From Mycobacterium sp. ST-F2 (GTDB lineage Bacteria > Actinomycetota > Actinomycetes > Mycobacteriales > Mycobacteriaceae), in the NCBI RefSeq assembly GCF_001905655.1, contig NZ_JMHT01000022.1, positions 62,001 to 126,000 on the forward strand: 64,000 nucleotides of DNA. The letters run 5' to 3'. The translations under genes were made by a program, and so were the position numbers. How positions within the stretch are numbered: position 1 is the stretch's first letter; each line of letters starts with the position of its first letter. Under the pieces are notes generated by a model that searched no databases, was not told the origin of the DNA, and worked only from the letters and a program-made list of their open reading frames with translations. Positions 33,415 through 41,375 of this stretch are shown here, one piece after another.

Positions 33415-34874
33415 GTGCTGAGCTGAACCCGGTTCCGGCATCGTCCATCACCACGTGGGACGACGAAGCCGACGTCGTGATCGTCGGCTACGGCATCGCC
33501 GGTGCGGCCGCCGCGGTGGAAGCCTCGGCGGCCGGCGCCGACGTCCTGGTCGTCGAACGCACCGGAGGCTGGGGCGGCGCTGCCGCCATGGCCGGTGGAT
33601 TCATCTACCTCGGCGGCGGCACCGCACTCCAAAAGGCTTGTGGCTTCGAGGATTCCGTGGAGAACATGGCCGCCTTCCTGAAGGTGGCCATGGGTCCGGG
33701 TGCGGACGACGAGCGGATCGACGACTACTGCGCCGGCAGCGTCGCCCACTATGACTGGCTCGTGAGCTGCGGCGTGCCGTTCAAGCCGGTGTTCTGGGGT
33801 GAACCGGGCTGGGAGCCACCGAGCGACGAGGGCCTGATGTTCACGGGCGGCGAAAATGCCTTCCCGTACAACACCATCGCCTCCCCCGCGCCGCGTGGTC
33901 ACGTGCCGCAGATGACCGACAAGGTCGCCGGTGAGCGCAGTGGCGGCTACATGTTGATGAAGCCGCTCGTGGAAACGGCCACCGCGCAGGGCGTCCGATC
34001 GGTGTACGACACCGAGGTGCAGTCGCTGATCACCGAGGCCGACGGCCGGGTGGTCGGCATCATCGCCCGCCGGTACAGCGACACCGTGGCGATCAAGGCG
34101 CGCCGCGGCGTGGTGCTGGCCTCGGGCAGCTTCGCCTACAGCGACGCGATGGTGGCGCAGTACGCACCCCGCATCGCGGGCCGCCCGGCGGCGAGTATCG
34201 AGCAGCACGACGGCCGGGCGATCCGGATGGCTCAGGTGCTCGGCGCCGACCTGGCGCACATGGATGCCACCGAGGTGGCGTTCTTCTGCGACCCGCAGCA
34301 GTTGGTCCGCGGCATCCTGGTGAACGGCTTCGGCCAGCGCTACATCGCCGAGGACACCTATGCGGGCCGCATCGGCCAGCAGACGCTGTACTACCAGGAC
34401 AACACCGCCTACCTGATCATCGACGGCGATGCCATGGAGGAGGCCATGGCCGCCACCTCGGCGACGCCGTTCCTGCGCCGACCGGCCACCTGGGTGTGCG
34501 AGACGGTGGCCGAGCTCGAAGCCGAGATCGGATTGCCGGAGGGCGTCCTGCAGAACACCGTCGCCTATTACAACGAGCACGCCGCGAACGGCGAGGACCC
34601 GCTGCTGCACAAGAAGCCGCAGTGGCTGCGTCCGATCGGGTCACCGGTCGGTGCGATCGACCTCCGTAACAGCACCGGCGGGTTCACCCTCGGCGGCCTG
34701 TTGACGACGCTCGACGGCCGGGTTCTGCACGTCAGTGGCGCGCCGATTCCCGGTCTGTTCGCTGCCGGGCGCAGTGCGGCAGGCCTGTCTGCCTGGGGTT
34801 ATGCCAGCGGCGTGTCCCTCGGCGACGGGAGCTTCTACGGCCGTCGTGCCGGGAGGTCCGCGGCGCAGAACTGA
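33411..34874 (+). CDS. 3-Ketosteroid delta4-(5alpha)-dehydrogenase (Kst4D-like)
   Basis: A 487-residue FAD-dependent enzyme of the fumarate reductase/3-ketosteroid dehydrogenase superfamily. DVVIVGYGIAGAAAAVEA gives the FAD-binding start. ERTGGWGGAAAMAGGFIYLG, LQKACGFEDSVENM, SGGYMLMKPLVETA and YASGVSLGDGSFYGRRAG match my recollection of Rhodococcus Kst4D, which introduces the delta4 double bond into 5alpha-3-ketosteroids. This would feed 5alpha-saturated steroids into the pathway. The start at 33411 is within an ATGA overlap with hsaC. A KstD role is less likely because a KstD-type gene is present at 42654. Confidence 0.85.
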   Translation: MSAELNPVPASSITTWDDEADVVIVGYGIAGAAAAVEASAAGADVLVVERTGGWGGAAAMAGGFIYLGGGTALQKACGFEDSVENMAAFLKVAMGPGADDERIDDYCAGSVAHYDWLVSCGVPFKPVFWGEPGWEPPSDEGLMFTGGENAFPYNTIASPAPRGHVPQMTDKVAGERSGGYMLMKPLVETATAQGVRSVYDTEVQSLITEADGRVVGIIARRYSDTVAIKARRGVVLASGSFAYSDAMVAQYAPRIAGRPAASIEQHDGRAIRMAQVLGADLAHMDATEVAFFCDPQQLVRGILVNGFGQRYIAEDTYAGRIGQQTLYYQDNTAYLIIDGDAMEEAMAATSATPFLRRPATWVCETVAELEAEIGLPEGVLQNTVAYYNEHAANGEDPLLHKKPQWLRPIGSPVGAIDLRNSTGGFTLGGLLTTLDGRVLHVSGAPIPGLFAAGRSAAGLSAWGYASGVSLGDGSFYGRRAGRSAAQN

Positions 34875-35077
34875 TCCCCCGTCCCGGCGTGTCGCCGCTG
34901 CGCGTGTCGCCACCCGGACAGCCCGCGGACCGTGTCCCATTTTTGGGTCATAAGCTGCAATTTCGACACACGAGGTGTCCCCTGCCAACCGGCTCGGGGA
35001 CACCTCGTTGTGCATATATTCTCCGGCGTTCCGACGAAATGTGTGACAAGTCGCACCACCGTGTGATACAAACAGTA

Positions 35078-35096
35078 ATATTCCTAATAGGAATAT
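35078..35096. promoter_or_regulatory. 19-bp perfect palindrome upstream of the IclR gene
   Basis: ATATTCCTA-A-TAGGAATAT has 9-bp arms around one central base and sits 32 bp upstream of the IclR start in an AT-rich island. The rest of 34875-35128 shows no gene. It is most simply an autoregulatory operator for the IclR-type protein. Confidence 0.65.
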
Positions 35097-35128
35097 GACA
35101 CACGGAGCAACGGAGCTTGGAGGCCGAC

Positions 35129-35929
35129 ATGACAGCAGCAGTCGAATCCACCACCCCCAGCGCGGTCATCGACCGGGTATCGCTGGTTCTCGACGCGTTC
35201 GACGGCCCCGGCCGCCTGACCCTGGCCCAGATCGTGCGCCGCACAGGTCTGCCCCGTTCCTCCGCCCATCGCATGCTGGAGCGCCTGGTGCAGCTGCGCT
35301 GGCTGCGCCGCAACGGCCGCGACTACGAACTGGGGATGCGTCTGGTGGAGCTCGGCTCGCTGGCCGTGCACCAGGACCGCCTGCACCGCGCCGCCGGCCC
35401 GCTGCTGCACGAACTGCACCGCGCCACCGGCCTGGTCGTCCACCTGGCCGTGCTCGACGGCGGTGACGTCGTCTACCTCGAGAAGGTCGGCAACGGCATG
35501 ATGACCGTGCTGCCGTCGCGCGTGGGGGGCCGCCAGCCGGCGCACTGTACCGCCGTCGGCAAGGCCATCCTGGCCTACAACCAGGACGCCGAGGTCGACC
35601 TCATGAGCCGCAAGACCAAGTACTCGATCGCCAACCGCGCGCAGCTCGCCACCGAACTGGCCAAGGTCCGCTCCCACGGCGTCGCCTTCGAGCGCGAAGA
35701 GTCGGTGCCCGGATTCGGTTGCGTCGCAGCGCCGATCGGCCGCCAGGGTGAGGCCGTCGCCGCCGTGTCGGTGTGTGGTCCAATGAACCGCATGGCCTTC
35801 GAACAGCTGACCGCGCCGGTGCGCATGACCGCCATGGGCATCTGGCGCAATGCCGAGGATTCGCGCGTGGCTCCGACGCTGCAGCCGATGCGCCCGCTGC
35901 GCATGGGCCCGGCGCTGCAGTACGCATGA
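35129..35929 (+). CDS. IclR-family transcriptional regulator
   Basis: A 266-residue IclR protein. The N-terminal winged helix (residues ~12-75) contains LTLAQIVRRTGLPRSSAHRM-LERL, and the C-terminal effector domain contains PAHCTAVGKAILAY and GFGCVAAPIG. The ATG at 35129 is preceded by TTGGAGG; an in-frame TTG inside that sequence is rejected as start. IclR proteins often control aromatic and short-chain acid pathways. The gene heads an apparent IclR/hydrolase/SDR transcription unit (31- and 49-bp gaps) and has a strong palindrome in its promoter. Confidence 0.9.
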   Translation: MTAAVESTTPSAVIDRVSLVLDAFDGPGRLTLAQIVRRTGLPRSSAHRMLERLVQLRWLRRNGRDYELGMRLVELGSLAVHQDRLHRAAGPLLHELHRATGLVVHLAVLDGGDVVYLEKVGNGMMTVLPSRVGGRQPAHCTAVGKAILAYNQDAEVDLMSRKTKYSIANRAQLATELAKVRSHGVAFEREESVPGFGCVAAPIGRQGEAVAAVSVCGPMNRMAFEQLTAPVRMTAMGIWRNAEDSRVAPTLQPMRPLRMGPALQYA

Positions 35930-35960
35930 GCCGCCAGCGAGTAGCGCTAGCGGATCGCGC

Positions 35961-36878
35961 ATGAGCCTGGACCCGCAGATCGCCGGCCTCCTCGAGGCAC
36001 TCAACGACGGCTTCCCCGACCTGCCGAACATGACTGGCGCGCAAGCGCGCGCCGCCATCCGGGCGCGGTACGTCGCCCCCGCCGAACCCGAAGCGGTCGC
36101 CTCGGTCACCGATACGGAGGTCGACGGCATCGGAGTCCGGATCTACCGGCCCGCCGTCGAGGGGTCAGGCGGCCCCCTGCCGATCTTCGTCTTCGCGCAC
36201 GGCGGCGGCTTCGTCTTCTGCGATCTGGACTCGCACGACGGACTCTGCCGCAGTTTCGCGAATTCCATTCCTGCCGTGGTGGTTTCGGTCAACTACCGGC
36301 TCGCGCCCGAGCATCAGTGGCCGGCTGCCGCCGAAGACGTCTACGCCGTGACCCAATGGGCCGCAGCCCACGCCGCCGAACTCGGCGGCGACGCGACCAA
36401 GCTCATCGTCGGCGGCGACAGCGCCGGAGGCAACCTCTCCGCCGTCACCGCATTGATGACCCGCGACCGCGGCGGTGCGCCGCTGGCCGCCCAGGTGCTG
36501 CTCTACCCGGTGCTGACCGCCGACTTCACCTACGGCTCGTACCACGAGTTCCGCACCGGCTACTACAACACCACCGCAGCCATGCAGTGGTACTGGGATC
36601 AGTACGTGCCCAACACCGCCGACCGCGAAAACCCCTACGCGGCACCGCTGTCGGCCTCCGTAGCCGGCGTCGCTCCGGCAGTTCTCGTGGTCACCGGCTA
36701 CGACCCGATGCGGGACGAGGCCCTGGCCTACGCAGAAGCGTTGCGCGAGGCGGACGTTCCTGTCACCGAGCTGTATTACGGTGCCATTCACGGGTTCCTG
36801 ACCATGCCGGTACTCGACATCGCGCACCGCGCACGTCGCGACATTTCCGACGCAGTGTCCAAGTTGCTCGCCGACTAA
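35961..36878 (+). CDS. Hormone-sensitive-lipase-family esterase
   Basis: A 305-residue alpha/beta hydrolase starting MSLDPQIAGLLEAL. FAHGGGFVF (~residue 76) is the HGGG oxyanion motif of the HSL/family IV esterases; GGDSAGGN (~153) holds the nucleophilic serine, GYDPMRDEA the aspartate and IHGFL the histidine. Likely hydrolyses a small ester or lactone. It could open the product of the Baeyer-Villiger enzyme; this is inference. Located between the IclR and SDR genes. Confidence 0.88.
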   Translation: MSLDPQIAGLLEALNDGFPDLPNMTGAQARAAIRARYVAPAEPEAVASVTDTEVDGIGVRIYRPAVEGSGGPLPIFVFAHGGGFVFCDLDSHDGLCRSFANSIPAVVVSVNYRLAPEHQWPAAAEDVYAVTQWAAAHAAELGGDATKLIVGGDSAGGNLSAVTALMTRDRGGAPLAAQVLLYPVLTADFTYGSYHEFRTGYYNTTAAMQWYWDQYVPNTADRENPYAAPLSASVAGVAPAVLVVTGYDPMRDEALAYAEALREADVPVTELYYGAIHGFLTMPVLDIAHRARRDISDAVSKLLAD

Positions 36879-36927
36879 ACGGCGATTTCCCACCAATCAC
36901 GTTTCCCCACCACCCGAGGAGATCATC

Positions 36928-37782
36928 ATCGGCACCTACGCTGTGACCGGTTCGGCATCCGGCATGGGATACCAAGCAGCGGGGCAGTTGCGCGGTCAGG
37001 GTCATACGGTGATCGGGGTGGACCTCAAGGACGCCGATGTCATCGCGGACCTGTCCACCGCGGACGGCCGACGGACCGCCGCCACCCGGGTGCTGGAGCT
37101 GGCCGAGGGCAAGCTCGACGGCGCCGTGCTGGCCGCCGGCATCGGCCCCGGCGCCGGTGCTGACCGCGCGCGGCTGATCGCCCAGATCAACTACCTCGGC
37201 ACGGTCGAGTTGCTGACCGCCTGGCGCCCGGCACTTGCCGCCGCCGGTAATGCGAAAGTCGTTGCGCTGGGCAGCAACTCCAGCACCACGGTGCCCGCGG
37301 TGCCCCGCCGCGCCATCAAGGCGCTGCTGGCCGGTGACGCCGACCGCGCGGCCCGGGCGGTGCGGTTCTTCGGCGGCGGCGCGTCGGCTCTCATGTACGC
37401 CGCGTCCAAGATCGCCGTGGCCCGCTGGGTCCGGCAGACCGCGGTGACGGCCGACTGGGCCGGCCGCGGCATCCGCCTCAATGTCCTGGCGCCGGGGGCC
37501 ATCATGACCCCGCTGCTGCAGGCGCAGCTCGATTCACCGCGTGAAGGCAAGGCCGTGCGAGCCTTCCCGATCCCGACCGGCAACTTCGGCGATCCCGTGC
37601 ACCTCGCCAACTGGATCACGTTCATGCTGTCCGACTCCGCCGACTTCCTGTGCGGCAGCATCGTTTTCGTCGACGGCGGCACCGACGCGTACTTCCGGCC
37701 CGACGGCTGGCCCAAGGGCGTCCCGCTGCGCGGCATCCCGCGGTACGTATGGCGGCATCGCCGCTTCGCCAAGACCCGCTAG
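36928..37782 (+). CDS. 3alpha-hydroxysteroid dehydrogenase-like SDR with apparent ATC start
   Basis: A 284-residue SDR if translation starts at ATC 36928. The first standard start in frame is GTG 36943, but that begins the protein at TGSASGMG and deletes the first beta strand of the nucleotide-binding fold; it also has no ribosome binding site. ATC 36928 gives xGTYAVTGSASGMG and has GAGGAG exactly 6 nt upstream. VIGVDLKDADVIADLSTADG closely matches Comamonas 3alpha-HSD as I recall it. YAASK is the catalytic Tyr-Lys motif, with serines in GSNSS. Predicted to interconvert 3-hydroxy- and 3-ketosteroids. Confidence 0.75.
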   Translation: MGTYAVTGSASGMGYQAAGQLRGQGHTVIGVDLKDADVIADLSTADGRRTAATRVLELAEGKLDGAVLAAGIGPGAGADRARLIAQINYLGTVELLTAWRPALAAAGNAKVVALGSNSSTTVPAVPRRAIKALLAGDADRAARAVRFFGGGASALMYAASKIAVARWVRQTAVTADWAGRGIRLNVLAPGAIMTPLLQAQLDSPREGKAVRAFPIPTGNFGDPVHLANWITFMLSDSADFLCGSIVFVDGGTDAYFRPDGWPKGVPLRGIPRYVWRHRRFAKTR

Positions 37783-37793
37783 TCAACCGGCGC

Positions 37794-38720
37794 TCATCCC
37801 TGCGCGCGGATTGCCTTGGGGCTCATGCCGTAACGGCGCTTGATCGCGGTACTCAACGCGAAAGCCGTGCCGTATCCCACGCGGCCGGCGACAGCTTCGA
37901 TGGTGGCATCGGACCCGCGCAGCAGGTCAACCGCGAGCGCCAGACGAACCTCGGTCAGCAATGCCATCGGCGGTTCCCCCACGAGTTTGGTGAATCGCCG
38001 GGCCAGCGCGGCACGGGACAACCCGACCTCGGCAGCCAGCGACCCCACGGTCCACGGGTGCGCCGGGTTGTTCTCCATGAGCCGAAGCGCCGTGCCCACC
38101 TCGGGATCTCGATACGCGCGATACCAGGCCGGCGCGTCCTCGCGAGAGAACCAGCTGCGCAGCGCCGCAATGGTCAACAGGTCCAGCATCCGGTCCAGCA
38201 CCGCCCCCTGCGCCGGCTCGTCGCGCGACATCTCGTCGAGCAGGAGGTCGACCAGCATGCCGTTGACCTCGCCCCGGCGAACCACCACCACCGGTGGCAG
38301 CGCGGTCAGCAGCCGCCCGCACACCGCGCCCACCTCTTCGTAGGCGCCGGTGATCAACAGCGTGTCGGCATCGGGGCGGGTGCCCCAGCTCCGGACGCCG
38401 AGACTCAGTGCCTCGCACAGCGGTTCACCGTCCATGGTCCTCGTGACCTGTCCCGGATGTACGACGACCTCGGGTGCGGTACCGGCGTCGTCCGCGACGG
38501 TGTATCCGTCAGGCCCACGGAAAATCGCGACGTCGCCCGCCGCCAAGCTCTGCCCGGCGGCGCAATCCGGGAGCACAACAGCCGAGCCGCGGGCGACCAC
38601 CACGATGGTGAGCGGGGCTCTGTCCTCGACCCGCAGCGACCACGGCGGGTCGAGCAACGACCGCATCAGAAACGCGCCACGGGCGCGCGGCCCTTCCAGT
38701 AACCCCGCCAGGGCGTCCAC
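37794..38720 (-). CDS. AraC-family regulator (cupin plus two HTH)
   Basis: A 308-residue protein with an N-terminal cupin-type effector domain (GAFLMRSLLDPPWSLRV, then ARGSAVVLPD) and a C-terminal AraC DNA-binding domain (residues ~205-300) containing LAAEVGLSRAALARRFTKLVG and VAGRVGYGTAFALSTAIKRRYG-type helices. The arrangement is that of Cupin_6/HTH_18 regulators. It diverges from the small membrane-protein gene at 38817 with ~96 bp between, and may control it or the SDR at 39465. Convergent with the 3alpha-HSD-like gene (11 bp). Confidence 0.88.
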   Translation of the reverse strand: MDALAGLLEGPRARGAFLMRSLLDPPWSLRVEDRAPLTIVVVARGSAVVLPDCAAGQSLAAGDVAIFRGPDGYTVADDAGTAPEVVVHPGQVTRTMDGEPLCEALSLGVRSWGTRPDADTLLITGAYEEVGAVCGRLLTALPPVVVVRRGEVNGMLVDLLLDEMSRDEPAQGAVLDRMLDLLTIAALRSWFSREDAPAWYRAYRDPEVGTALRLMENNPAHPWTVGSLAAEVGLSRAALARRFTKLVGEPPMALLTEVRLALAVDLLRGSDATIEAVAGRVGYGTAFALSTAIKRRYGMSPKAIRAQG

Positions 38721-38816
38721 GTTTCCACGCTAGACGATGACCGATGTAGACGCTCGCGTATGGAAGCGAGCCTTTTGGCGATGGATCGTCCAACCCTCGG
38801 TCAATACGGTCAGCTC

Positions 38817-39329
38817 ATGACTCTCAGCAAGCTGCCCCAGCCCCTCGGCACGACGGCGCTCATCGTCGCGCTGCTGACCTCCGGACTCCTGGCCGGCCTC
38901 TATTACGCCTACGCGATCTCCGTGATGCCCGCGCTCGGCGCGTTCGACGACCGCACGTACATCGACGTCATGAACAAGATCAACGTGGTCATCGTCAACC
39001 CCTCGTTCATGGTGACGTTCCTGGGCTCCATCGGCTTCACCGTCCTGGCCGGGGCCTGCTATCTGAAACCCGAGGCCCGTCCGGTGCTGGTCTGGATCGG
39101 AATCGCCCTGGCGCTCAACATCGCCAGCCTGGTCATCACGTCGGCGATCAATGTGCCGCTCAACGACAAGCTCGCGACGGCCACCGCCTCGACCAACCTC
39201 GGCGACCTCGGCGCCCTCCGGCAGCAGTTCGAGTCGTCGTGGGTGCGCTGGAACATGATTCGCGCCCTGGTCAATACCGCGGCCACCGGTGTGCTCGGCT
39301 GGGCCCTGGCGGTGCCGGCGCGCGGCTGA
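38817..39329 (+). CDS. DUF1772 (anthrone-oxygenase-like) membrane protein
   Basis: A 170-residue membrane protein starting MTLSKLPQPLG; upstream in-frame ATGs at 38760 and 38781 are possible but lie closer to the AraC promoter. Four hydrophobic segments are seen: ~12-35 (ALIVALLTSGLLAGLYYAYA), ~62-82, ~90-112 and ~150-167. The NINVPLND-type segment SAINVPLNDKL is characteristic of DUF1772. Some relatives oxidise anthrones or similar aromatics without cofactor; the role here is unknown. Confidence 0.75.
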   Translation: MTLSKLPQPLGTTALIVALLTSGLLAGLYYAYAISVMPALGAFDDRTYIDVMNKINVVIVNPSFMVTFLGSIGFTVLAGACYLKPEARPVLVWIGIALALNIASLVITSAINVPLNDKLATATASTNLGDLGALRQQFESSWVRWNMIRALVNTAATGVLGWALAVPARG

Positions 39330-39464
39330 GGCCGCCCTGACCTCGGAGAACGACGAACGCCCGGGGCCGATCGACACCTGACGAACGTCCCGGTGACCGG
39401 ACCACCACCGTCCACCGGGCCCCCTGCGCCGCAAGAATCCTTCGGCAACGAAAGGACTTGCAGC

Positions 39465-40247
39465 ATGGATAGATTCAGCGACCGCCGCGTCATCGTGACC
39501 GGCGGCGGCTCGGGCATCGGCCAGGCCACCGTGGCCCGCCTGCTCGACGAGGGCGGCACCGTCGTCGCGTGCGACATCTCCGCCGAGGGGCTCGCCCAGA
39601 CCCGGGAAGCCGCCGAAAAGGCCGGCACCGCAAGCCGACTCACCACCACGGTGCTCGACATCTCGTCGGAAGAGGACGTCGTCAAGGGCGTCGACGCCGC
39701 GATCGCCGACATGGGCGGCCTCGACGTGCTGGTCAACGTGGCCGCGATGGAGACGTGCGGGCACACGCACGAAGTCTCGCTGGCCGACTGGAACCGCATC
39801 ATCTCCGTCAACCTGACCGGCACCTTCCTGATGACCCGCCAGGCCCTGCCGGCGCTGCTGGCCTCGGGGCGCGGTGTCGTCGTCAACTTCACCTCGACCT
39901 CGGCCAGCTACGCCCACCCGTACATGTCGGCCTACTCCGCCAGCAAGGGCGGCATCCTGAGCTTCACCCACTCGCTGGCCCTCGAATACGCCAAGCAGGG
40001 GCTGCGCGCCGTGAACATCCAGCCCGGTGGCGTCTCCACCCCGCTGGCCAACGGTACGTTCTCCAAGATGCCCGAGGGCACCGATTACAGCCTGTGGACC
40101 AAGCAGGTGCCCATGCTCAACACCGGCAACAAGTCGAACCTGGGCGACCCTGGCGCCGTCGCCTCGGTGGTGGCCATGGTGGCCTCCGATGACGGCCGTT
40201 TCCTCACCGGCACCGAGATCCGGATCGACGGCGGCGCGCACTGCTAG
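39465..40247 (+). CDS. Short-chain dehydrogenase/reductase
   Basis: A 260-residue classical SDR, starting MDRFSDRRVIVTGGGSGIGQ with GAAAGGA upstream. TGGGSGIG (12-19) binds the nucleotide; ACDIS after the second strand favours NAD over NADP. Catalytic residues are the Ser in FTSTSAS and YSASK (~residues 156-160). NLTGTF and DGGAHC are also standard. Likely acts on a steroid or pathway hydroxyl; substrate unknown. It stands alone and converges on the minus-strand SDR at 40279. Confidence 0.88.
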   Translation: MDRFSDRRVIVTGGGSGIGQATVARLLDEGGTVVACDISAEGLAQTREAAEKAGTASRLTTTVLDISSEEDVVKGVDAAIADMGGLDVLVNVAAMETCGHTHEVSLADWNRIISVNLTGTFLMTRQALPALLASGRGVVVNFTSTSASYAHPYMSAYSASKGGILSFTHSLALEYAKQGLRAVNIQPGGVSTPLANGTFSKMPEGTDYSLWTKQVPMLNTGNKSNLGDPGAVASVVAMVASDDGRFLTGTEIRIDGGAHC

Positions 40248-40278
40248 ACCCCTGCGGGGCCAGAACTTCCGCGGGTGC

Positions 40279-41079
40279 TCAGCGCACGACCACGTCGCTG
40301 GGCACCCGCGGATCACCAAGCATCGCCCGGTGCGACGGCGGCGTGCGGCCGTCCACATCAGTGATGCCGTAGCGCTGTGCCTCCTCTGCGGCGATCACGG
40401 TCTGCCCGCTGATGCCCTCCAGGTCCGGGTCCAGGTACAGCGCGTTGATCACATGCCCGATGAATTCCGGTGTCTCGAAATTGCCCGCGGCCTTGGCCAG
40501 CGTATCGGCGTCGAACGCCTGCTTGAACTTGTCGGTGAGCAGGATGCCCATCCAGATCGACAGCGTCGATACCCCGGTGCCATGGAAGTCGACGGCCATG
40601 TCGGCAGCCATCTTGTCCACACCGGCCTTCTGCGCACCATAGGCGGGACCGTGCATGTAGCACACCGCGCCCGGCGACGACGTGAACACGATCAGGCCAC
40701 GCTCGGCAGCCACCAGCAACGGGGCGGCGTACCAGGACGCGGCATAGGCCGATCGCAGGCCGACATCCAGCACGTCCCCCAGCCCGATTGGCTTCTCCCA
40801 GAACGGCTTCGGGTCCACGAGGTTGTCGTGCACCACCGCGGCGTTGTTGACCAACAGGTCGAGCCGGCCGGCTTCGTCGGCCACCCGGCCGAACAGCGCG
40901 GCCACCGCATCGTCGTCGCGGTGGTCCACCGGAACGGCGATGCCGCCGTCGCCGGGGTCGGTGACGGTGCGGCCGGTCAGGTAGACAGTCCATCCGTCGG
41001 CCACCAACGCTGCGGCAATGCCCTTGCCGGCGCCCCGGCTGGCGCCGGTGACGACTGCGACCCGCTTGTCTGAGCTCAT
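40279..41079 (-). CDS. Short-chain dehydrogenase in the kshA operon
   Basis: A 266-residue SDR. TGASRGAGKGIA (11-22) is the nucleotide motif and LTGRTV after the second strand suggests NADP. VNNAAVVHDNLVD and YGAQKAG (catalytic Tyr-Lys, ~residue 147) follow. It resembles SDRs of the type found beside steroid genes, but its substrate is not clear. Third gene of the kshA operon, 26 bp after the small cysteine protein gene. Confidence 0.87.
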   Translation of the reverse strand: MSSDKRVAVVTGASRGAGKGIAAALVADGWTVYLTGRTVTDPGDGGIAVPVDHRDDDAVAALFGRVADEAGRLDLLVNNAAVVHDNLVDPKPFWEKPIGLGDVLDVGLRSAYAASWYAAPLLVAAERGLIVFTSSPGAVCYMHGPAYGAQKAGVDKMAADMAVDFHGTGVSTLSIWMGILLTDKFKQAFDADTLAKAAGNFETPEFIGHVINALYLDPDLEGISGQTVIAAEEAQRYGITDVDGRTPPSHRAMLGDPRVPSDVVVR

Positions 41080-41105
41080 GCGGCTATGGTGCCACGCCCG
41101 GTTCG

Positions 41106-41375
41106 TCAGCCCGATTCAGATTGGACGACGTGCACGACACCGGCCGCCACCGCCGCCGCGATGGACTCCTTCATCTGGCCACAGGCCAGGAAGATCCGCC
41201 CCGGCAGCAGCTCCGCCCGCCGGCGTTCCTCACACCTCGCGGCCGAGTCCGCGCTCCATTGCACGCTGGTCTGCTGCCAGCTGCCCTTGCGCGCCAAAAC
41301 CTCTGCGCCACAAGCACGGCAGGCCACCGGCACCATCGGCATATCGGCCAGCCGGATATCGGGCCGCACGGTCAT
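41106..41375 (-). CDS. Four-cysteine mini-protein coupled to KshA
   Basis: An 89-residue protein whose ATG overlaps the kshA stop (TGATG). Four cysteines at 19, 22, 48 and 65 (CRAC...C...C, with FLACGQ at the last) suggest a zinc ribbon or a small metal site; the spacing does not match a [2Fe-2S] ferredoxin I know. Basic and tryptophan-containing middle (KGSWQQTSVQWSADSAARCE). No signal peptide. Strict coupling to kshA suggests it helps the oxygenase, for example in assembly or electron transfer. Function unknown. Confidence 0.7.
   Translation of the reverse strand: MTVRPDIRLADMPMVPVACRACGAEVLARKGSWQQTSVQWSADSAARCEERRRAELLPGRIFLACGQMKESIAAAVAAGVVHVVQSESG

Noticed and set aside
36943..37782. 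GTG 36943 as the start of the steroid SDR
   Set aside because: Removes the first beta strand of the nucleotide-binding fold and has no ribosome binding site.
38730..40358. 542-codon open frame antisense to the DUF1772 and SDR genes
   Set aside because: Covers two clear genes on the opposite strand and has no recognisable domain.
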